A stretch of 64,000 nucleotides of DNA from Candidatus Nitrosopumilus sp. (GTDB lineage Archaea > Thermoproteota > Nitrososphaeria > Nitrososphaerales > Nitrosopumilaceae), in contig JAILWG010000004.1 of NCBI GenBank assembly GCA_025699075.1, positions 62,001-126,000 on the forward strand, in the 5' to 3' direction. Shown piece by piece: positions 42,676 through 50,721 of the stretch. The notes below the pieces were generated by a model. It was not told the DNA's origin and ran no database searches. It was given only the letters and a program-made list of their open reading frames with translations. Position 1 is the first letter of the stretch. The number at the start of each line of letters is the position of its first letter. The translations under genes were made by a program, and so were the position numbers.

Positions 42676-43839
42676 TTATTTTCTCAAGTCTAATGTTTTG
42701 TACTCGCAACCTTCAGGTCCACAATATTTTCCTACGTATGTGGCCTTTGGTCTATACAATGCTGGTTTAGGTGCTGCTTCTGCAAATTTCTCTTCGATGA
42801 TATGTGCAGCCCATCCAACGACTCTTGAAATGGCAAAAATTGGAGTATTAAGATCCATTGGAATTTTTAACATGTAGTATAATGATGCACTATAGAGGTC
42901 TACATTTGGATAAATGTCTCTGCCTTTTTGGACTTTCATCTCAGAAATGGTTGAAGTTTCTATTTTTTCTGTAATGTCAAACCATGGTTCTTTTGTCTTC
43001 TCTGCTAGTTTTCTGGATAGTTCTTTTAATACCTGAGCTCGTGGATCATATGTTTTGTAAACTGCATGTCCCATGCCCATGATTCTGCCTCCTTTGCTTA
43101 TTTCTTTTTTAACCCATTCTTCCACTTTTTGGATGTCTCCAATTTCAAGTAGCATTTTCATTACTTCGGTATTTGCTCCTCCATGAAGCTCTCCGCTTAG
43201 TGCCCCAATGGCTGCACTACATGCTGAATACATGTGTGCCCTTGTGGATGCAACTTGTCTTGCTGTAAATGTAGATGCATTAAATGTATGATCTGCATGT
43301 AAAATCAAACACACGTCAAATATTTTTTCAATCTCTGGGTCTGGTTTTTCTCCTGACATCATATATAGAAAATTTGCTGCATGACTTAGTGTTGGATCTG
43401 GATCTACAATATCTAATCCATTTCTGATTCGATTCCAGCTTGCAATGATTGTTGGAACCTTTGCAATCAGGTTTATTGCTTTTTCATAACTTGCTTCTTT
43501 ATTTGCAAATTCTTCATCATAATATCCTGCCAGTGCTGCAACAAATGCCTGAAGCATGTCCATTGGATCTGCATCTTTTCTCCAATTTCCCATGTTTTTT
43601 TGCATCTGTTTAGGGATGAATCTGGCATCAATCAGTTTAGCATTAAATTCATCTAATTGGTTTCTGGTAGGAAGGTTGTCATAAAGAAGCAAATATGCTG
43701 TTTCTTCAAATGTTGAATTTTTGGTAAGTTCTAAAATATCATATCCTCGGTAGATGAGTTTTCCTTTTTCCCCATCGATGTTGGAAATTCTGGTATCTGC
43801 AACTTCAATTCCTCGTAGGCCGATGTTTTTAGTCTCCAT
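42676..43839 (-). CDS. gltA: Citrate synthase
   Basis: 387 residues, archaeal type. Catalytic histidines are in ELHGGANTEV (about 216-225) and MGMGHAVYKTYDPRA (about 257-271); the active-site Asp belongs to the C-terminal region. It joins acetyl-CoA and oxaloacetate; related methylcitrate synthases differ little, so 2-methylcitrate activity cannot be excluded. TATA-like AAAATATAAT lies about 24-33 nt upstream. Flanked on both sides by small related proteins. Confidence 0.93.
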   Translation of the reverse strand: METKNIGLRGIEVADTRISNIDGEKGKLIYRGYDILELTKNSTFEETAYLLLYDNLPTRNQLDEFNAKLIDARFIPKQMQKNMGNWRKDADPMDMLQAFVAALAGYYDEEFANKEASYEKAINLIAKVPTIIASWNRIRNGLDIVDPDPTLSHAANFLYMMSGEKPDPEIEKIFDVCLILHADHTFNASTFTARQVASTRAHMYSACSAAIGALSGELHGGANTEVMKMLLEIGDIQKVEEWVKKEISKGGRIMGMGHAVYKTYDPRAQVLKELSRKLAEKTKEPWFDITEKIETSTISEMKVQKGRDIYPNVDLYSASLYYMLKIPMDLNTPIFAISRVVGWAAHIIEEKFAEAAPKPALYRPKATYVGKYCGPEGCEYKTLDLRK

Positions 43840-43862
43840 AATGAGCCTAGTAGAATTCTTCT

Positions 43863-43872
43863 ATTATATTTT
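43863..43872 (-). promoter_or_regulatory. TATA box of citrate synthase
   Basis: The minus strand reads AAAATATAAT at 43872-43863, ending 24 nt before the citrate synthase ATG, consistent with a leaderless transcript. Confidence 0.6.
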
Positions 43873-43958
43873 CGCCAAAAATTGTGTCTATGAAGTTTAG
43901 TATTTAGTCTAATATGCCAACTTTGGGCCATAAATGAGAATTTTTAATCAAAAATTAA

Positions 43959-44150
43959 TTGACTCCTAAAGAGCGCGAAGATTTGAAAAAATTAGATGAC
44001 ATGGTACTAAATGCAACATCTGATGAATTGAAAAAAATTCAGGAAATAGATCATCAGACTCAGCTTGAAGGGGTATCTTTTTTTGATGTGTATCTTGATT
44101 CTAGATCTTTGATTCACAAAAATATCAAAAAACCTTCTCGTGAATCTTGA
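43959..44150 (+). CDS. Small conserved protein, relative of the 42467 gene (63 aa)
   Basis: 63 residues from TTG. An N-terminal charged helix (TPKEREDLKKLDDMV) is followed by IDHQTQLEGVSFFDVYLDSR, matching the L-D-x-Q-x-Q-x2-G-x-x-F-x-D pattern of the protein at 42467. It is divergent from citrate synthase and 27 nt upstream of the DHH gene on the same strand. Function unknown. Confidence 0.65.
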   Translation: MTPKEREDLKKLDDMVLNATSDELKKIQEIDHQTQLEGVSFFDVYLDSRSLIHKNIKKPSRES

Positions 44151-44177
44151 TTTCATTCTTCATTTAAATGAGGGTTT

Positions 44178-45338
44178 GTGAATTTCCTATCTGTATTGGC
44201 AGTATCTAAGACTAAAAAATCTCTAAGCAAAACTGTTAAGAAAACAGCAGCAAAAAAAGTCACCAAAAAAACCCTTAAAAAAACAGCAACAAAAAAACCA
44301 GTTAAGAAATCTGCCATAAAAAAAGTAACAAAGAAAGCAGTTTCCAAAAAAATTAAACCTAAAAGAACTAAAGTAATCTGTATTTCTCATAAAGAAGATT
44401 GTGACGGAATTAGCTCAGCTGCAATTATTAGGCAAGCATTTGGTGGTGATGCAATACTAGTTGATTATCCTGGACAAATGGAGGCACTAAACCAGGTAGT
44501 TTTAGATGAAAAATTAAAATCACTATTCATTTGTGATTTGGGGTTAAGCAAAAAAACCCAAGATGAATTTATTGATATTTTAACAACTTTGAGAAAAAAC
44601 AAAGTTTCAGTCACCTATATTGATCATCATGACATAGATCCTAATGTTGTAAAGGCGTTAAACAAAATCAAAGTAAAAGTAATTCATGACATCAATGAAT
44701 GCACTGCGGTCTTGGCTTACACTGCATTCAAATCAAAACTAAATGATCATGCGTCATTTGTTGCAGCATGTGCTGCTATTACTGATTATATGGAAACTAG
44801 ACCAATTGGCGCAAAATTACTACAAATCTATGACAGGCAATTTGCATTGATTAGCGCAACTGTTCTTACTTACAATATTGTAGGACATCAAAAAGAACCT
44901 GATTATTTGTTATATTTGGTGGAAGAATTGGCAGAATCTAAGTTCCCTCATGCTATTCCTAATACTTTTGAGTTTGCTCAGATTCAAGTTGAAAAATTGT
45001 CTCAAATGATTGCCAAAGTCAAACAAGGGATGAAAACTATGAAGAATCTTGGCTATATGGAAATCTTAGATGCAGGTGCTAGCGGTGCTGTTAATTTTGT
45101 AATGGGATTATCTGGAAAAGACGTTGGTGTTGCATACAAAGAAAGAATTGATCATGGCATTTATGCAGTATCTGTTCGTGGTTCCAAAGATTGTAAAGTC
45201 CATCTTGGAAAAATTGTCAATAGTTTAGCAACTAGTCTTGGTGGTTCTGGTGGAGGTCATGACAAAGCATGTGGTGCTGTAATTCCAAAACCTAAAATAA
45301 AAAAATTCATCACGGAATTAAATAAACAAATAAAATAA
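44178..45338 (+). CDS. DHH/DHHA1 phosphoesterase with histone-H1-like basic tail
   Basis: 386 residues from GTG; an in-frame TTG lies at residue 7. Residues 10-62 are a Lys/Ala/Thr tail (KKTAAKKVTKKTLKKTATKK and onward). The DHH domain follows: SHKEDCDGISSAA (motif I), CDLGLS, YIDHHD (motif III). A C-terminal DHHA1 has GGSGGGHDKACGA. The family includes RecJ and GAN nucleases, nanoRNases and cyclic-dinucleotide phosphodiesterases. Fusion to a DNA-binding tail favours a nucleic-acid role. No OB domain, unlike bacterial RecJ. Confidence 0.85.
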   Translation: MNFLSVLAVSKTKKSLSKTVKKTAAKKVTKKTLKKTATKKPVKKSAIKKVTKKAVSKKIKPKRTKVICISHKEDCDGISSAAIIRQAFGGDAILVDYPGQMEALNQVVLDEKLKSLFICDLGLSKKTQDEFIDILTTLRKNKVSVTYIDHHDIDPNVVKALNKIKVKVIHDINECTAVLAYTAFKSKLNDHASFVAACAAITDYMETRPIGAKLLQIYDRQFALISATVLTYNIVGHQKEPDYLLYLVEELAESKFPHAIPNTFEFAQIQVEKLSQMIAKVKQGMKTMKNLGYMEILDAGASGAVNFVMGLSGKDVGVAYKERIDHGIYAVSVRGSKDCKVHLGKIVNSLATSLGGSGGGHDKACGAVIPKPKIKKFITELNKQIK

Positions 45339-45351
45339 TCTCTAAAGAAAC

Positions 45352-45720
45352 TTAATTTATCATAATTGTGAATGCAAAAAATTCTCCCTTGCTTTTACTT
45401 AAGAATTTTGCAATCTTTGCAATAAATCCGTATTTTTTATCTCTCATCTTTACCGCTTCATTGGTTTGGGTTTGATCTAAAATTTTTACTGTGCCTGATA
45501 TCCATTCTCCTGTAATGTTTCCTCTCATAGTGCATAATGCAAATTTCACTTGCGGATTATTTTTTAGGCGTTTTACTTTACCTGTTTTGTTGCGAGTGAC
45601 AACATAAATCAGATTCTCTTTGATTACAAACCAAACTGGAGTTTGAACTGGTTGACCGTTTTTACGATAAGTTTCAAGTGAGATGTACTTGTTGGATTTT
45701 ATCTCATCTAAATTAATCAT
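45352..45720 (-). CDS. PPOX-class F420/flavin oxidoreductase-like protein
   Basis: 122 residues, ATG start. Split-barrel pattern KYISLETYRKNGQPVQTPVW, then FVIKENLIYVVTRNKTGKVK and VKFALCTMRG. This class, common in archaea and actinobacteria, binds F420 or FMN. Substrate unknown. Confidence 0.85.
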   Translation of the reverse strand: MINLDEIKSNKYISLETYRKNGQPVQTPVWFVIKENLIYVVTRNKTGKVKRLKNNPQVKFALCTMRGNITGEWISGTVKILDQTQTNEAVKMRDKKYGFIAKIAKFLSKSKGEFFAFTIMIN

Positions 45721-45743
45721 GATGATGATATGTTGTTACAGAA

Positions 45744-46562
45744 TTAATATCTAGATGGTATCGCGAGCTTTGATTTTGCTGAGACAATGATTATTGAAAT
45801 TATTGATATTGCCAAAACTAATGATGCTACAACTCCAAATTCTGGAACTACGACTCCGTCTTTGATTTCAACTTTGATTGATTCTTTATGTTCTGATGAA
45901 GTTCCTTGGTTTGCAGTAATTGTATACATTCCGTCTGCCTTCCACATTGCACCTCCGACTTTAATTTCTACTTCAAAGTCTCCGTTTATTCCTGGTGTAA
46001 CTTGATCAATTGTTATCAAGTTTCCTTGTGGTGATTTAACAATTAATGTGATGTCTGTACTCTTGTAACTGGTGGTTCCTTTAATTTTGATAATGTCTGA
46101 ACCATTTTCTGCATCTGCTTGCATGGATATGCCGCTTGTAGTTTTGGGTTCTTTTTCAATTGTTATTGAAGGCTTTACTGGTTGGATATTTTGATTTCTT
46201 GGAATCTCTTGTGATGTCACTGTAAACTGAGTTTGAGCAACTGCTTTTGTGTCTTCATGACTTGCTGTAACAATATATGCTCCTGCGGCAAAACTTGGAA
46301 TTGGTGGATTTATCAGTTTTCTAAATTCCCCGTTATCGTCAATTGCAACTTGTGGTGCAAAAACTATGCCGCCATCAGGTCCAATTATTCTAAGTTTAAC
46401 TGGTTTGTATTGAGATACATCTGTAACTTTTCCTGTAATCCAAATTGATTCTAAAGATTTGATTTGATCCTTGGATGTTTCAACCTCTATAGTTGATTCT
46501 GCAAAGGCTAAAGTTGAAAACATTGATACTGCAAAAAGCATAAACAATGAAATCTTTAGCAT
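45744..46562 (-). CDS. Exported PEFG-CTERM surface protein
   Basis: 272 residues, ATG start. The signal peptide is about 1-21 (LFMLFAVSMFSTLAFA). Several Ig-like beta domains occupy the middle. The C-terminus has VPEFG followed by a hydrophobic helix (VASLVLAISIISIIIV) and a short basic tail (SAKSKL). This is the thaumarchaeal PEFG-CTERM sorting tag, thought to be cut by an archaeosortase-like enzyme. No archaeosortase is seen in the window. Confidence 0.88.
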   Translation of the reverse strand: MLKISLFMLFAVSMFSTLAFAESTIEVETSKDQIKSLESIWITGKVTDVSQYKPVKLRIIGPDGGIVFAPQVAIDDNGEFRKLINPPIPSFAAGAYIVTASHEDTKAVAQTQFTVTSQEIPRNQNIQPVKPSITIEKEPKTTSGISMQADAENGSDIIKIKGTTSYKSTDITLIVKSPQGNLITIDQVTPGINGDFEVEIKVGGAMWKADGMYTITANQGTSSEHKESIKVEIKDGVVVPEFGVVASLVLAISIISIIIVSAKSKLAIPSRY

Positions 46563-46676
46563 TTTTTCACTGAATTTTTAGCATATATGAATTATTTCTA
46601 CAAATAGATAGCAATGTTCTTATCTTTGGATTCCTTTTTTGTACTTTCTCTTATTTTTAAGAAAATTTTCAAATGC

Positions 46677-47132
46677 TTAATCTGAAAATTCTACTATTGC
46701 GTCAATTTCAGTCATTGAATTTAATGGAAGGCATGCAACACCTACTGCAATTCTAGAGTGCTTTCCTTTTTCTCCAAATATCCCAAAGAACAAATCCGAT
46801 GCTGAATTGATAACTTTGGGGTGCTGATAAAATTCTGCATCAGAATTTACAAATCCTGATAATCTTACTATTTTAGATACTTTGTCTAGACTTCCTAATT
46901 CCCTTTTTATCTGAGCTAGAAGATTGATTGCACACATTCTTGCTGATTTCTGGGCAGTCTCTAAATTCTCATCTGTAACTTTGCCTGTGAAGAGTACTTT
47001 TCCGTTTTCCATTGGAATTTGCCCTGAAATGAATAACAAATTACCTGTTTTTACTGCTGGAACATAAGACCCTGCAGGAGTTGGTGGGATTGGAAGTTTA
47101 ATTCCTATTGATTCTAATTTTTCTTCAATCAT
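46677..47132 (-). CDS. RidA/YjgF-family protein
   Basis: 151 residues, ATG start. It has family motifs AVKTGNLLFISGQIPMENG, TAQKSARMCAINLLAQIK and HSRIAVGVACLPLNSMTEID. RidA enzymes hydrolyse reactive enamine/imine intermediates from PLP enzymes such as threonine dehydratase; this long member lacks a clear C-terminal Arg-x-E context, so it may be a subgroup of different activity. Free-standing. Confidence 0.88.
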   Translation of the reverse strand: MIEEKLESIGIKLPIPPTPAGSYVPAVKTGNLLFISGQIPMENGKVLFTGKVTDENLETAQKSARMCAINLLAQIKRELGSLDKVSKIVRLSGFVNSDAEFYQHPKVINSASDLFFGIFGEKGKHSRIAVGVACLPLNSMTEIDAIVEFSD

Positions 47133-47239
47133 GATTATATTGCTAAATTTATGTCTGATTTTAGTTTTTTCTACTGGCTTTAATTTATTTTAATTTGAAT
47201 GATGGAATGTTGTATATATGAAAAAATTTGATGTTATTT

Positions 47240-47288
47240 GTCACTAATGACATTTTATGATGAGGATCTAGTAAATGTCGTTAGTGAC
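47240..47288. repeat. 16-bp inverted repeat with 17-nt loop
   Basis: GTCACTAATGACATTT (47240-47255) pairs with AAATGTCGTTAGTGAC (47273-47288) at 15 of 16 positions; the odd pair is a G-U wobble in plus-strand RNA. Each arm also holds a near-palindrome (GTCACTAATGAC and GTCGTTAGTGAC). It lies 15 nt beyond the stop of the 47303 gene and upstream of ridA. It could be an operator pair or an RNA hairpin. Confidence 0.7.
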
Positions 47289-47302
47289 TTTGAAATTTAA
47301 TT

Positions 47303-47908
47303 TTAAACTTTGAGATAACCTGCTTTGGGAATTTTACTGCTAAAATCTCTTTGTAATAGTATCCTTTCATTTGTTTTTCTTCCTTCAAGTAATTTCTGAT
47401 TTGTTTCATCCATGAATTCGTTAATTTGTTTAAAACAATTCTTCAATTCTTTTTTTAATTCATCGTCATCTGTATTTTCTTTTGTCCATACAATTGAGGA
47501 TGCTAGTTCAAACATCCCTGTCATACTTTCTAATAATGATTCATAATCTGTTTTTGTATATTTGTTAAGTTTATGAGAAACAAGATCTTTTGATATGTCT
47601 AAAAATATTTTTTTATTTTCTAATTTTTTTAATGCTGAATTTATTTTAGATTCATATGTAAAAATTATGTTGTTGATAAATCCTAAATTTTCCTCAAGTG
47701 AGAAATGATAATGTTTAACATAATATGCATCATTTTTGTAGCCATGTTTTTTGATGTGTCCTAATACTTCCATTTTTTTTAGAATTTCTTTTAATTTTGT
47801 TCTGTTGAATCTTTTTTTGTCATTCAGGCAGTTTTCCCACAAATCCCCAAAATAGTTTTTTCCATCATTCATGCATTCTAAAATATATTTAATCGAAATC
47901 ATTTGCAT
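47303..47908 (-). CDS. Hypothetical protein with winged-helix-like N-terminus
   Basis: 201 residues, ATG start. The first 75 residues look like a winged helix (NRTKLKEILKKMEVLGHIKK, then a basic wing GYKNDAYYVKHYHF). The rest is helical and may be a dimerisation or ligand region. Possibly a transcription regulator. An inverted repeat lies just downstream. No named family. Confidence 0.65.
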   Translation of the reverse strand: MQMISIKYILECMNDGKNYFGDLWENCLNDKKRFNRTKLKEILKKMEVLGHIKKHGYKNDAYYVKHYHFSLEENLGFINNIIFTYESKINSALKKLENKKIFLDISKDLVSHKLNKYTKTDYESLLESMTGMFELASSIVWTKENTDDDELKKELKNCFKQINEFMDETNQKLLEGRKTNERILLQRDFSSKIPKAGYLKV

Positions 47909-48085
47909 GGATTGTCTTTAATTGGGAATTATTTATTGGTGGTGACCTAGAATAATTGAAAATTATTGGATTCCTTGTTTTAATCCAAAGTCTTGATGGT
48001 TTTAGAACCTGTAAAATTTTGAGTATTTTGTACATGTTTCTTACCTGCTAATGTAATGAATGTCTGGAAAGAAATTTGAATAGAC

Positions 48086-48193
48086 ATGTTATTCCATGAT
48101 GAAGAATTAGATGAGGAGGAATTAAACAAATGCTTTGCAAAATTTGATTCTAAGACTATTGAACTAATTCGACAAGAGTATGACCATGACTGA
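48086..48193 (+). CDS. Tiny acidic protein (35 aa)
   Basis: ATG to TGA, MLFHDEELDEEELNKCFAKF and a helical tail. A TAG precedes the start in frame. Overlaps the next small ORF by 8 nt. The pair looks like a tiny operon. Tentative. Confidence 0.45.
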   Translation: MLFHDEELDEEELNKCFAKFDSKTIELIRQEYDHD

Positions 48194-48332
48194 TAGTGAA
48201 AAATTGGCAAATAAGATATCTGCATTTATTGGGAAAAATCTTAGAGGAAAAACCCCTTTTCAAAGTACATCTGACTTTATTTCATATATTGCGTATAAAG
48301 AATCTCAGAAAAAATTCAACACTGCAAAATAA
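48186..48332 (+). CDS. Tiny basic protein (48 aa)
   Basis: ATG to TAA, MTDSEKLANKISAFIGKNLR and a hydrophobic strand near FISYIAYKE. It overlaps the previous tiny ORF and is convergent with the TrmB gene, 9 nt away. Composition is plausible for a protein. Function unknown. Confidence 0.5.
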   Translation: MTDSEKLANKISAFIGKNLRGKTPFQSTSDFISYIAYKESQKKFNTAK

Positions 48333-48341
48333 TTCATTTTC

Positions 48342-49502
48342 CTAATTTTTGCTTATTTTGATATGGATTTTTTCGCCTTTGTTTGAGTTATTCTGATATA
48401 TGGTTCTGGTTTTGTAGCCTTGTTTTTGGAGACATCCATCTAATACAGATACCCAAGGCAATGAATGTCCGCTGTTTAGTTTTGATTCTACAGTGATGTT
48501 TTTGGTATTTGCCTCAAAATTAACATGCCCTGAACATGTGATCTGCATTACTGCATCCATTATCTCAATTACATCATCTAGTGTCTTTGTTTTGAGTGCG
48601 ATTCCATTTTTCTCTAATAACTTGAACATGTCTGCTTCTGGTTTTTTTGAAACCATGGATGAATTTAGAAGATACGTCAAACCTAATTCGTTGACTGTCT
48701 TAATAATTTTGTAAATCTCTTGTGCTTCTGTTTTTGTCATGTCTGCAAGTGCCTTTGTTTTAATTGCATTTTTCCAAATATTTGAAAATATTTTTTCTTG
48801 ATTGATTCCCAAAATTTCTGTAGCTGAAAAGATGGCTCCTTTACCGTTGTCGTTGTCAATCATTAACAATTCTGTCTCATCAAAAATGAAGCAATTTTGA
48901 GTAATGTCTGATACTCTAATTTCCACACCGTCTGGAATTATTCTATATGATTCAGAACCAATCTGTGATGGCGAAACTAATACTTTGACATCTAGATTTC
49001 TACGTAATACTGATAATAGTTGTTCTTTACATTCAGCTAATAACCCAAAACCCCACTGATCAGTCATGATTTTGATTGATGTCTTTGAACCCTCAATCAT
49101 TGTTTGGAGTTGTGCTAAGACGTTATTTGCACTAAGGTGGAAATATCTCTTTTCTTCCGAACCTCTTGTTTTTCTACTCTCTTCGCTTGCTTTCTTTAAA
49201 TTAGAAATTAATGCATTCATTGCGTTTACTTTGTTAATTTGTTCATGAATTATACCATCAAAAGCATCTTCTGGTGCTATTGCTGTACACATGATGGGCT
49301 TGCTTTTTGAAATAATCACCAGCTTTTTGTTTTCCAGTTTTAGAAGTGTTGGGTAAATTTTTGTCCTTGGGATTTCCGAATAGTATGCCAATTCCCCTGC
49401 TGAAATCGTACCCTTTGCAATCAAGGCTACATATGCTTGTGCTTCATACTTGCTTAATCCAAATTCTTCTAGACTAACCGTTAAGACGTGCTCATTTATC
49501 AT
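48342..49502 (-). CDS. TrmB-family transcriptional regulator
   Basis: 386 residues, ATG start. The N-terminal winged helix (FGLSKYEAQAYVALIAKGTI, then IPRTKIYPTLLKLENK) is followed by the PLD-like TrmB sensor domain (IKIMTDQWGFGLLAECKEQL). A further C-terminal domain of about 110 residues is not typical of all TrmB proteins. Divergent from the CdvB-like gene across about 114 nt, so it could regulate the division locus; this is inferred from position only. Confidence 0.82.
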   Translation of the reverse strand: MINEHVLTVSLEEFGLSKYEAQAYVALIAKGTISAGELAYYSEIPRTKIYPTLLKLENKKLVIISKSKPIMCTAIAPEDAFDGIIHEQINKVNAMNALISNLKKASEESRKTRGSEEKRYFHLSANNVLAQLQTMIEGSKTSIKIMTDQWGFGLLAECKEQLLSVLRRNLDVKVLVSPSQIGSESYRIIPDGVEIRVSDITQNCFIFDETELLMIDNDNGKGAIFSATEILGINQEKIFSNIWKNAIKTKALADMTKTEAQEIYKIIKTVNELGLTYLLNSSMVSKKPEADMFKLLEKNGIALKTKTLDDVIEIMDAVMQITCSGHVNFEANTKNITVESKLNSGHSLPWVSVLDGCLQKQGYKTRTIYQNNSNKGEKIHIKISKN

Positions 49503-49616
49503 GATTATACTTGATTTGTTATTAGGTAAAATTGAGAGCTAAATTCCTTTACACAAATACTCAAAAAAAATCAAAATTGTATCTGCAGATGGGTGTAACT
49601 GTGGTTACTAAATTAT

Positions 49617-50225
49617 TTGATACACTGTCCTGATATACAAAATTCAGAATCGCTAGCTGGTATGTTGGTAAAATGTAGTACAAATTCATTAGAACTTGAA
49701 AATATCTCACACTCTGTAACTATAGTTCCTCGATTAAAATACTCTTTAAATCTATTAGATGAAATAATTGACATTCTAAATTCTAAACAATTTGAATTGA
49801 AAGAAAAGAACAAGAATTTAATTCATGATTTTGACGAGTCTGATAAGACTCATGTATCTTCTTTGAATCTGGAGCATCTGGTTACCTTCTCTCTGGAAAT
49901 TTTGCTTCATGTAAAAAAGAGTATGAACCGTATTTCTAATGTTGGTAGTATTCCTGATGTCTTACCTTCTTCAATTCCTATGATTAGAACTGTCAGTGCT
50001 CAATTATTTGGAGTAATTCCTAATTGTAGCCAAAAATTATCTGAAATTTCAGTTCATTTAGGCAGTATTGTTCTTGATTCAGCTGCTCTTACCACCGCAA
50101 GATTTGATTTTAGTCAATCAAACATCGAATCCTCAACATTACTTAATGAAGTAAAATTGATGGTGGGCTCTAAATTAAGTAAGCAGTACCCTAATCTTGA
50201 TTTTTTCAAATCATGCAATACTTGA
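49617..50225 (+). CDS. CdvB-like (ESCRT-III-like) protein
   Basis: 202 residues from TTG. The middle and C-terminal parts fit the CdvB/Snf7 helical layout: VPRLKYSLNLLDEIIDILNS (helix 1), EHLVTFSLEILLHVKKSMNR, then MIRTVSAQLFGVIPNCSQKL and a final SKLSKQYPNL. ESCRT-III proteins polymerise at the membrane neck in division. No obvious MIM2 motif is seen, and the sequence is divergent, so it is a paralogue rather than main CdvB. An ATG at 49589 opens a 14-codon frame +1 to this one. Confidence 0.7.
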   Translation: MIHCPDIQNSESLAGMLVKCSTNSLELENISHSVTIVPRLKYSLNLLDEIIDILNSKQFELKEKNKNLIHDFDESDKTHVSSLNLEHLVTFSLEILLHVKKSMNRISNVGSIPDVLPSSIPMIRTVSAQLFGVIPNCSQKLSEISVHLGSIVLDSAALTTARFDFSQSNIESSTLLNEVKLMVGSKLSKQYPNLDFFKSCNT

Positions 50226-50226
50226 T

Positions 50227-50712
50227 ATGTTAAACCAAAAACGAGATTTTTCAAAGGATTTAGAGAGAATTAGGTCCATATCTTCAAAAATTGACAAGAG
50301 ATTGTCTGAGGTAAAATCATCTGATGATTCTAGAATTGAAAAACTCTCTTTAGAGGAATTACAGGATTTAGATAAAATTGTTGGAATTGCTGATTTTATG
50401 ATGTGTAAATATGCTGATAAGAAAGAGATGCGTTCAATTCTAAAATATTTTGCCTCTATAATTAATGAGACTGCAAATTCTTTGGGAGATTTGGATGACG
50501 AGGTATCTGAATTGATATTATCTGCTGAGGACTCAATTAACAAGGTCAAAGATATGCATACTAATATCTCCGAAAAATCTGATTTTAAAAAAAAATACCT
50601 TGATGGACCTGATTACAATGAACATGAAACAAGTGCAATTAATTTAACCAATTTTGCTACAGAGATTCACACCGTAGGATACCAACAAAATTCTCAAGGA
50701 GATACTGCGTAG
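50227..50712 (+). CDS. Coiled-coil protein of the cdvC operon
   Basis: 161 residues from ATG 50227, one base after the CdvB-like stop; an upstream TTG at 50197 overlaps the previous gene. Almost entirely helical and charged (DLERIRSISSKIDKRLSEV, then LDDEVSELILSAEDSINKV), with a polar tail ending QQNSQGDTA. It is followed 9 nt later by cdvC. Its place between a CdvB-like gene and cdvC suggests a division or membrane-remodelling partner. No known family recognised. Confidence 0.68.
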   Translation: MLNQKRDFSKDLERIRSISSKIDKRLSEVKSSDDSRIEKLSLEELQDLDKIVGIADFMMCKYADKKEMRSILKYFASIINETANSLGDLDDEVSELILSAEDSINKVKDMHTNISEKSDFKKKYLDGPDYNEHETSAINLTNFATEIHTVGYQQNSQGDTA

Positions 50713-50721
50713 GTAATTAGA

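Noticed and set aside
47951-47967. AATAATT-GAA-AATTATT palindrome
   Set aside because: All A/T and likely frequent in a genome this AT-rich.
48086-48332. Toxin-antitoxin call for the two micro-ORFs
   Set aside because: No family similarity and no typical fold; kept only as hypothetical genes.
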